Assembly: GCA_009920875.1 (NCBI GenBank)
Contig: RFZE01000013.1
Location: forward strand, 1 to 19,965
From: Alphaproteobacteria bacterium
GTDB taxonomy: Bacteria; Pseudomonadota; Alphaproteobacteria; RS24
Reading direction: 5' to 3'
Length of the DNA stretch: 19,965 nt
Below the pieces are notes generated by a model, which searched no databases, had not been told where the DNA came from, and was given only the letters and a program-made list of their open reading frames with translations. A program made the translations under genes and the position numbers. The stretch's first letter is position 1. The number at the start of each line of letters is the position of its first letter. This document shows, in pieces, positions 15,076-19,965 of this stretch.

Positions 15076-15342
15076 ATGCAGAAAATACAACCCGCTCTGG
15101 AACGATTGCTCAATGCGGTCAATAGGCTGACCGCCGAGCATGCGCGTTTGAGCGAAGCCGGTGAGGATATGCTTGGTAAATTGGCCGCGCTTGATGCGCT
15201 GGAAGTGGAAGCCGCTCATTTGCGCACGCAAGTGTCAAACTTGAAAAAACAAAATCAAAATTTGGAAGGCGCTCAAAAACGCGCCGCAACGCAGGTTGAA
15301 AAAGCGATGCGGCAAATTGACGATGTGCTGGGGGAGGCGTAA
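15076..15342 (+). CDS. ZauP-like coiled-coil protein encoded upstream of zapA (DUF4164-like)
   Basis: An 88-residue, almost wholly helical protein with no transmembrane segment. Heptad-like spacing of leucines and alanines runs from about residue 8 to 85, with a charged centre (LEVEAAHLRTQVSNLKKQNQNLE) typical of a parallel coiled coil. Position decides the call: it lies directly before zapA, its TAA touching the zapA ATG. In Caulobacter the gene at this place encodes ZauP, a coiled-coil partner of ZapA that helps condense the Z-ring, and I infer the same role here. Small coiled coils diverge fast, so sequence alone is weak evidence. AGAGG precedes the ATG. Confidence 0.72.
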   Translation: MQKIQPALERLLNAVNRLTAEHARLSEAGEDMLGKLAALDALEVEAAHLRTQVSNLKKQNQNLEGAQKRAATQVEKAMRQIDDVLGEA

Positions 15343-15732
15343 ATGGCCGAAATAACCGTATCCGTCAATTCAAGGCCGTTTCAGGTCGTTTGTCGCGATG
15401 GCGAGGAAACGCAAGTCTCGCAGCTGGCCGAAGATTTGGCAGCGCGCGTGGCAGGCATAAAAAAAGGCAATGAGAAAGCCGGTGACAGCCATTTGCTGGT
15501 GCTCGCCGGTTTGGTGTTGTGCAATGATGTGCGTGATTTGAAGCGCGAGTTGGAAGCGGTGCGTCAAGAAATCACCGAGGCCGGGCGTTCGCGCGAGGCG
15601 CTGTCTGTTCGGGTCAATGAAATTGAAGACGTCTTATCAGAGGCGCTTAATGCAGCGGCGGAGAAAATTGAAGCCATTTTGCCGCAAGAACCCGACCCGA
15701 CCTCCGAAGCGACGCCAGAGCCATTGGCCTGA
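15343..15732 (+). CDS. zapA: Cell division protein ZapA
   Basis: ZapA, 129 residues, a cytoplasmic FtsZ-binding protein that crosslinks FtsZ filaments in the division ring. The N-terminal globular part (about 1-60) begins EITVSVNSRPFQVVCRDGEE and contains LAEDLAARV, followed by LLVLAGLVLCNDVRDLKREL and a long helical coiled-coil region to about 112. The last 17 residues are proline- and acid-rich. Its start codon follows the upstream stop codon without a gap, and the ribosome-binding purines (GGGGGAGG) lie within the upstream gene, so the two proteins are probably made in coupled fashion. Immediately downstream is the 6S RNA promoter. Confidence 0.92.
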   Translation: MAEITVSVNSRPFQVVCRDGEETQVSQLAEDLAARVAGIKKGNEKAGDSHLLVLAGLVLCNDVRDLKRELEAVRQEITEAGRSREALSVRVNEIEDVLSEALNAAAEKIEAILPQEPDPTSEATPEPLA

Positions 15733-15737
15733 TTGGG

Positions 15738-15767
15738 GTGACATTTTTCACTTTTGACCTTTATAAG
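15738..15767 (+). promoter_or_regulatory. Candidate promoter of the 6S RNA gene
   Basis: GTGACA (15738-15743) and TATAAG (15762-15767) with 18 bases between them match the sigma70 pattern well and end seven bases before the predicted 5' base of the RNA's closing stem at 15775. The independent agreement of promoter position with RNA fold supports both. Confidence 0.6.
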
Positions 15768-15774
15768 GCATTTA

Positions 15775-15935
15775 GGAACTGCCCGATGCGAAGACTGCTT
15801 TAAACGCTCGGGGCCTTACGGTCCTTTAGGGAACTGTCACTGAGGCGGGTTGCGGCCTGCTCCATACGGTGCCCACCTATTTTTGTAGGTCTCCGAGGAT
15901 CCGGCAGAAAACGGTTGTGGCGGTTCCACCTTTTT
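15775..15935 (+). ncRNA. ssrS: 6S RNA (SsrS)
   Basis: 6S RNA binds the sigma70 RNA polymerase holoenzyme by imitating an open promoter and damps transcription in slow growth. The place, between zapA and the formyl-THF cyclo-ligase gene, is where the gene lies in many proteobacteria. The fold fits: a closing stem GGAACUGCC (15775-15783) with GGCGGUUCC (15919-15927), nine pairs with one G-U; a large bubble of 23 and 21 bases; a second stem CUCGGGG (15807-15813) with CUCCGAG (15891-15897); CACUG (15838-15842) with CGGUG (15867-15871); and a central hairpin GCGGG/CCUGC (15845-15860). Five T residues follow the closing stem (15931-15935), giving a likely 3' end near there. Ends are approximate. 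Confidence 0.87.
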
Positions 15936-15946
15936 ACGGGTGATGA

Positions 15947-16507
15947 ATGGATGAAAAAAATACCATGCGGCAATCCTTGCTGGCGGCGCGGCGCGCTCAT
16001 GCCGATGCGCATGGCACTGATGCCGCAGCCGCGCTTGCCACCCATGCCGATAAGTTGAGCGGCCAAAATATTGCCGCTTATTTGCCGATGGGCGGCGAGA
16101 TTGACCCGCGCCCCTTAATGCAGGCTTTACGCCGACAAGGCAGTGGCATTTGCTTGCCGGTCTGCGTTGATGAAGAAGCGGCGATGATTTTTCGCCGCTA
16201 TCGCGATGGCGATGCGCTTATACCCGATGAAATGGGCATTGCCGCGCCGCGCGCCACGGCGCAGCAAGTCACGCCCGATATTGTTTTGCTGCCGCTTTTG
16301 GCGTTTGACGGCACGGGCAATCGGCTCGGTCGCGGCGGTGGCTTTTACGACCGCACATTGGCCGCATTGCGCAAACGCGGCGCGTGCCGCTTTATCGGTT
16401 TGGCGTTTGACATGCAAATGGTTGACAAATGTCCTGTCGCGCCGCATGACGAGGCCTTGCACGGCGTCGCAACGCCAACGCAATGGTATGATTTTGATGG
16501 GAAATAG
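15947..16507 (+). CDS. 5-formyltetrahydrofolate cyclo-ligase
   Basis: An enzyme of 186 residues that converts 5-formyl-THF to 5,10-methenyl-THF with ATP, recycling a folate storage form (often named ygfA or fau). The family marks are the N-terminal MRQSLLAARR basic helix, YLPMGGEIDPRPLM (45-58), the MGIAAP region near 96-101 and the substrate/ATP loop GRGGGFYDRTL (128-138). Length is normal. The ATG at 15947 follows GGGTG (15938-15942), a weak ribosome-binding site that could pair with CACC at 15927-15930, the tail of the 6S RNA. The 6S-to-cyclo-ligase neighbourhood is old and shared with E. coli, where ygfA can be co-transcribed with the RNA. Confidence 0.93.
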   Translation: MDEKNTMRQSLLAARRAHADAHGTDAAAALATHADKLSGQNIAAYLPMGGEIDPRPLMQALRRQGSGICLPVCVDEEAAMIFRRYRDGDALIPDEMGIAAPRATAQQVTPDIVLLPLLAFDGTGNRLGRGGGFYDRTLAALRKRGACRFIGLAFDMQMVDKCPVAPHDEALHGVATPTQWYDFDGK

Positions 16508-16510
16508 CTG

Positions 16511-17323
16511 ATGCGCTTGTTGTTTTTGGGAGATGTTGTCGGTCGCGCTGCGCGCGAAGCCATATTGCGGCAAGTGCCGATGATGCGCGCCCAATATGAG
16601 CTCGATTTCGTCGTTGTTAATGGCGAAAACGCGGCCGGTGGTTTTGGCATCACCCCCGATATTGCGCGAAGCTTTCTTGAGGCCGGTGTCGATGTCGTCT
16701 CGACCGGCAATCATGTCTGGGACCAGCAAGATATTCGCGGCTTCATTGCCGATGAGCCGCGGCTTTTGCGCCCCGCCAATTTCCCGCCCGAGACACCGGG
16801 TAAGGGGGTCGGCCTGTATGAGGTCGGCGATAAGCGGGTTTTGGTGATTAATGTGATGGGCCAGCTTTTCATGGAATCGCTTGATGACCCGTTTGCCGCC
16901 GTCGAGCGCGAATTGACAGCTTGCCCATTGGGCGAAGCAGCCGATGCAATCATTGTCGACATGCATTGCGAGGCGACCTCGGAAAAAATGGCAATGGGAC
17001 ATTTTTGCGATGGCCGTGCCAGCCTGGTGGTCGGCACGCACACCCATGTGCCGACAGCGGATGCGCAAATTCTCCCCAATGGCACGGCCTACCAAACTGA
17101 TGCCGGTATGTGCGGCGATTATGACAGCGTCATCGGTATGGAAAAAGAAGAGCCGGTCAATCGCTTCGTCACAAAATTGCGCGGCGGTCGCTTCGGTGCG
17201 GCGCAAGGCACGCCGACATTATGCGGCGTGATGGTGGAAACCGATGATACAAGCGGCAAGGCCGTCGCCATTCACCCGATACGCGCCGGCGGCAGGCTTT
17301 CCTCCGCCGCGCCAAACCTGTAA
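16511..17323 (+). CDS. TIGR00282-family metallophosphoesterase (YmdB-like)
   Basis: A calcineurin-like phosphoesterase of 270 residues, of the family that includes Bacillus YmdB, a dinuclear-metal 2',3'-cyclic-nucleotide phosphodiesterase. All metal positions are visible: Asp8 in FLGDVVG, Glu39 and Asn40 in NGENAAGG, Asn67 and His68 in GNHVWD, His152 in DMHCEATSEK, and His177 and His179 in GTHTHVPTAD. No signal peptide or membrane segment, so cytoplasmic. It starts three bases after the cyclo-ligase stop and ends 31 bases before yebC. The cellular role in alphaproteobacteria is not known to me; the biochemical class is well supported. Confidence 0.92.
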   Translation: MRLLFLGDVVGRAAREAILRQVPMMRAQYELDFVVVNGENAAGGFGITPDIARSFLEAGVDVVSTGNHVWDQQDIRGFIADEPRLLRPANFPPETPGKGVGLYEVGDKRVLVINVMGQLFMESLDDPFAAVERELTACPLGEAADAIIVDMHCEATSEKMAMGHFCDGRASLVVGTHTHVPTADAQILPNGTAYQTDAGMCGDYDSVIGMEKEEPVNRFVTKLRGGRFGAAQGTPTLCGVMVETDDTSGKAVAIHPIRAGGRLSSAAPNL

Positions 17324-17354
17324 TCTAAAGAAACCGCAAGCAACGGAGGGCGAT

Positions 17355-18101
17355 ATGGCAGGCCATTCCAAATTCAAAAACATTCAGCACCGCAAAGGCG
17401 CGCAGGATAAAAAGCGCGCCAAGATTTTTGCGCGTCTGACCAAAGAGATTATGGTGGCGGCGAAAATGGGCTTGCCTGACCCTGATGCCAATCCGCGTTT
17501 GCGCACGGCGATTTTGGCGGCGCGCGCGCAAAATATGCCGAAAGACAATATTGAGCGCGCCATTAAGAAAAGCTCTGATGATGGCGATACGGTCTATGAG
17601 GAAGTGCGCTATGAGGGCTTCGGCCCGGCCGGTATCGGCATTATTGTCGAGACATTGACCGATAATCGCAATCGCACGGCGGCGGAAGTGCGCTCCACTT
17701 TTTCCAAAAATGGCGGCAATCTCGGTGAAACAGGTTCCGTGTCTTTCATGTTTGACCGTGTCGGCGCAATTGAGTTTGATGCCGAGCGCGCGGATGCGGA
17801 AACCGTGTTTGAAGCGGCGATTGAGGCCGGTGCGGAAGATGTGGACAGTTCTGATGAGGGGCATGAAATTATCTGCGCCGTCGAGGAATTGCATAATCTT
17901 GTCAATGCGTTGCAAGATAGTCTGGGCGAGCCGCGCGCAGCCGATATTATCTGGCGCGCGCAAAATGATATTGCCGTAGACGGCGAAGCAGCCGAAAAAG
18001 TAGTAAAGCTGGTCGAAGCGCTGGACGATGTAGATGACGTCCAGAATGTCTATGCCAATTTCGACATTTCGGAAGAGGTGCTGCAACAACTTTCGGCCTA
18101 A
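17355..18101 (+). CDS. YebC/PmpR family regulatory protein
   Basis: A 248-residue YebC protein (TACO1 family). Members have been described as DNA-binding regulators and, more recently, as translation factors that help ribosomes through proline-rich stretches. The start MAGHSKFKNIQHRKGAQDKKRAKIF-type N-terminus, basic and conserved, is followed by LPDPDANPRLRTAI, MPKDNIERAIKK, YEGFGPAG and NRNRTAAEVRSTFSKNGGNLGETGSVSFMF, all characteristic. The ATG at 17355 is chosen because GGAGGG lies just before it and the family starts here; an upstream in-frame extension overlaps the preceding gene. Seventeen bases separate it from ruvC, a linkage seen across many bacteria. Confidence 0.95.
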   Translation: MAGHSKFKNIQHRKGAQDKKRAKIFARLTKEIMVAAKMGLPDPDANPRLRTAILAARAQNMPKDNIERAIKKSSDDGDTVYEEVRYEGFGPAGIGIIVETLTDNRNRTAAEVRSTFSKNGGNLGETGSVSFMFDRVGAIEFDAERADAETVFEAAIEAGAEDVDSSDEGHEIICAVEELHNLVNALQDSLGEPRAADIIWRAQNDIAVDGEAAEKVVKLVEALDDVDDVQNVYANFDISEEVLQQLSA

Positions 18102-18118
18102 GGCAGAAGGGAAAGCAT

Positions 18119-18658
18119 GTGAGCGCTGCAAAAAGACGCCTTATCGGATTGGACCCGGGTCTTCGGTTCACCGGTTGGGGTATTGTCGATATGCAGGGCA
18201 GCAAGCTGACCCATATCGGCAATGGCGCAGTGCGCTCTGATGCCTCTTTATCTCTCGCAGAACGGCTTTTGCAATTGGATGAAGGCTTGGATGAAGTGGT
18301 GCAGGAATATGCGCCTGACCATGCCGCCGTTGAACAAACATTCGTCAATCGTGACGGCGCGGCGACTTTGAAGCTCGGACAAGCGCGCGCCGTTTGTTTA
18401 TTGGTGCCGGCGCGGCGACACATCGGCGTTAGCGAATATGCGCCCAATTTCATCAAGCGCAGTGTCACCGGGTCGGGTCACGCCGACAAACATCAGATTA
18501 AAACCATGGTGCAAATGATGCTGCCGCAGGCCGAAATTGCCAATGAGCATGCGGCTGACGCGCTGGCGGTCGCCATTACGCTGGCCCATGCCGGTGATTT
18601 TGGCGGCAAAATGCAAGCGGCGATTGAACGCGCCGAAACAAAAGGAGCGGTCATATGA
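18119..18658 (+). CDS. ruvC: Crossover junction endodeoxyribonuclease RuvC
   Basis: RuvC, 179 residues, the Holliday-junction resolvase that cuts symmetrically in a dimer bound with RuvAB. The acidic RNase H-like site is complete: Asp12 in GLDPGLRFTGWG, Glu72 in AVEQTFVNRD, and His144 with Asp147 in NEHAADALAVA. The segment KRSVTGSGHADKHQI (113-127) is the usual basic and DNA-contacting region. It starts at a GTG (18119) after AGAAGGGA; an ATG two bases earlier is out of frame and closed by a stop. Its TGA overlaps the ruvA start as ATGA, so the three ruv genes form one translationally coupled unit. Confidence 0.96.
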   Translation: MSAAKRRLIGLDPGLRFTGWGIVDMQGSKLTHIGNGAVRSDASLSLAERLLQLDEGLDEVVQEYAPDHAAVEQTFVNRDGAATLKLGQARAVCLLVPARRHIGVSEYAPNFIKRSVTGSGHADKHQIKTMVQMMLPQAEIANEHAADALAVAITLAHAGDFGGKMQAAIERAETKGAVI

Positions 18659-19257
18659 TTGGCCGTTTGCGCGGGCGCGTCGACGGGCGCGGCGATGGCT
18701 GGGTGCTGATTGATGTCGGCGGCGTCGGCTATATGGTCGAAGGCTCGGCGCGCATGTTGGATAATTTACCGGGCGATGGCGAAGCGGTTTCGCTGGCCAT
18801 TGAAACTTATGTGCGCGAGGACCAATTGCGGCTGTTCGGTTTTGCCAGCGAAGAGGAAAGAAGCTGGTTTCGTCTGCTGATGGGTGTGCAAGGGGTCGGG
18901 GCAAAAGTCGCTTTGGCCATTCAAGGCGTGTTGTCGGCTGATGATTTGACGCAAGCCGTCGCGGCTGAAGACAAGGCGATGGTGGCGCGCGCGCCCGGCG
19001 TGGGGCCGAAAGTAGCACAACGCATTGTGCAAGAATTGAAAGATAAAATCCCCGAAGCGCAATTCATTGCTGCTGCCGGTCATAAGGTTGATGGCGAAGG
19101 CGGCAAGGTTTTGGAAGAGGCCTTATCGGCCCTGACCAATCTCGGCTATCAGCGCGTGCAGGCCAATCAGGCGCTGATGGCGGCGCGCGGAAAGCTTGGC
19201 GATGAGGCCGGCTCGATTGAAGCGCTCATCAAACAAGCCTTGAAAGAGATGGCGTGA
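18655..19257 (+). CDS. ruvA: Holliday junction branch migration protein RuvA
   Basis: RuvA, 200 residues, binds the four-way junction as a tetramer and loads the RuvB motor. Domain I is an OB-like barrel (about 1-62) with MIGRLRGRV and YVREDQLRLFGF; domain II holds two helix-hairpin-helix motifs, GVQGVGAKVA (77-86) and APGVGPKVAQRI (113-124); domain III (about 152-200) is the small RuvB-binding helix bundle with ALSALTNLGYQ. A moderately flexible linker separates II and III. Length and order are standard. The ATG lies within the ruvC stop (ATGA), and its stop overlaps the ruvB start (TGATG). Confidence 0.96.
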   Translation: MIGRLRGRVDGRGDGWVLIDVGGVGYMVEGSARMLDNLPGDGEAVSLAIETYVREDQLRLFGFASEEERSWFRLLMGVQGVGAKVALAIQGVLSADDLTQAVAAEDKAMVARAPGVGPKVAQRIVQELKDKIPEAQFIAAAGHKVDGEGGKVLEEALSALTNLGYQRVQANQALMAARGKLGDEAGSIEALIKQALKEMA

Positions 19258-19965
19258 TGAGCGAGCGATTGATTGACCAAAACATGCAATCGGAAGATGC
19301 CGATGCCGCCATGCGTCCAAAAACGCTGGAAGATTTTGTCGGCCAACAAAAAGGGCGCGAAAATCTCGCCGTCTTTATCGAAGCGGCGAAAAAGCGCGGT
19401 GATGCGCTCGACCATGTTTTGCTGGCCGGCCCGCCGGGGCTGGGTAAAACCACTTTGGCGCAAATTGTGGCACGCGAATTGGGCACCGGATTTCGCTCCA
19501 CTTCGGGGCCGGTGATTACCAAAGCCGGTGATTTGGCAGCACTTTTGACCAATCTTGAACCGCATGATGTGTTGTTTATCGACGAGATTCACCGCCTCAG
19601 CCCGGCCGTTGAAGAAGTGCTTTATCCGGCAATGGAAGATTTTGAGCTGGATTTAATCATTGGTGATGGTCCGGCGGCGCGCTCGGTGAAAATTGACCTG
19701 CCACCTTTTACTTTGGTCGGCGCGACCACCCGCTCGGGCCTGCTGACCACGCCTTTGCGCGACCGTTTCGGCATTCCGATTTATCTCGGTTTTTACACCC
19801 ATGAGGAACTCGAATTCATCATTCGCCGCAATGCCGCTTTGATGGGGCTGGAAATGAGCGATGATGGGGCGCAGGAAATTGCCTCGCGCGCGCGCGGCAC
19901 GCCGCGTGTTGCCGGTCGTTTGCTGCGTCGTGTGCGCGATTTTGCCAATGTCGAGGGGGCTGACC
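19257..19965 (+). CDS. ruvB: Holliday junction branch migration helicase RuvB, 3'-truncated by window edge
   Basis: The first 236 residues of RuvB, the AAA+ hexameric motor that drives branch migration with RuvA and RuvC; the full protein is usually about 340-350 residues, so the winged-helix C-terminus lies outside the window. Seen: RPKTLEDFVGQ (20-30), Walker A GPPGLGKT (58-65), Walker B LFIDEIH (106-112), a sensor-1 region LVGATTRSG (153-161), the arginine-finger stretch LRDRFG (167-172) and the sensor-2 segment GTPRVAGRLLRRVRDFA. The ATG at 19257 overlaps the ruvA stop. No mutation or frameshift is seen in the visible part. Confidence 0.97.
   Translation, partial: MSERLIDQNMQSEDADAAMRPKTLEDFVGQQKGRENLAVFIEAAKKRGDALDHVLLAGPPGLGKTTLAQIVARELGTGFRSTSGPVITKAGDLAALLTNLEPHDVLFIDEIHRLSPAVEEVLYPAMEDFELDLIIGDGPAARSVKIDLPPFTLVGATTRSGLLTTPLRDRFGIPIYLGFYTHEELEFIIRRNAALMGLEMSDDGAQEIASRARGTPRVAGRLLRRVRDFANVEGAD

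Noticed and set aside
15754..15767. TTGACC (15754-15759) as the -35 box of the 6S promoter
   Set aside because: It is only two bases from the TATAAG -10 box; GTGACA at 15738-15743 has the correct 18-base spacing.
16127..17206. A 359-codon open frame on the minus strand opposite the cyclo-ligase and phosphoesterase genes
   Set aside because: It is antisense to two genes with complete active-site motifs, has no ribosome-binding site of note and its translation resembles no family; GC-biased third positions of the real genes keep this frame open.
17325..18131. A 268-codon minus-strand open frame opposite yebC
   Set aside because: It mirrors the full length of a highly conserved yebC, and its predicted product is low-complexity in composition and unrecognisable. 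It is treated as a shadow frame.

Overview
The window is a dense housekeeping stretch of an alphaproteobacterial chromosome. The gene sets point to this class: xseB-ispA-dxs-tlyA, a zapA-upstream coiled-coil gene followed by zapA, a 6S RNA and a formyl-THF cyclo-ligase gene, and then metallophosphoesterase-yebC-ruvCAB. A strong depletion of GANTC, the CcrM methylation site, agrees with it. Base composition is moderately GC-rich. I cannot fix the order or genus. I see no mobile element, CRISPR array, tRNA or rRNA, and no stretch over 300 bases without a gene.

Layout. (1) 1-4717: the 3' part of an AcuI-type acryloyl-CoA reductase gene meets an SDR gene tail to tail. Then come a secreted DUF192 protein, an SRAP (YedK/HMCES-like) DNA-protein crosslink protein and a two-domain VOC protein, which meets a Sua5-type tRNA t6A synthase gene tail to tail. 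Both tail-to-tail pairs share four bases across their stop codons. (2) 4812-9731, plus strand: a LACTB2-like metallo-hydrolase, then xseB, ispA, dxs and tlyA, combining DNA repair, isoprenoid precursor synthesis and rRNA methylation. (3) 14896 back to 9785, minus strand: tkt-gap-pgk-fba, a central carbon operon closed by an intrinsic terminator at 9731-9764. (4) 14897-15075: the divergent control region between that operon and the cell-division pair zauP-like/zapA. (5) 15076-19965, plus strand: zauP-like, zapA, 6S RNA, fau, a YmdB-like phosphoesterase, yebC, ruvC, ruvA and the 5' part of ruvB.

The most surprising observation is in pgk. The phosphoglycerate kinase frame is intact and well conserved but encodes only 344 residues. 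A block of roughly 58 residues is missing cleanly at residues 176-181. The block normally carries the GGAKVSxK nucleotide-binding loop and the GGGMANTF segment. This is a real in-frame deletion, an assembly collapse or an unusual enzyme. The second is a cluster of three GANTC sites within 30 bases of the tkt/zauP control region, where a full read of the window finds only twelve others, about one per 1.6 kb. The third is a perfect 8-bp inverted repeat just ahead of tkt. The 6S RNA folds convincingly and can form an alternative closing stem. Apart from pgk the gene content is conventional, and I found no unknown defence or mobile system.
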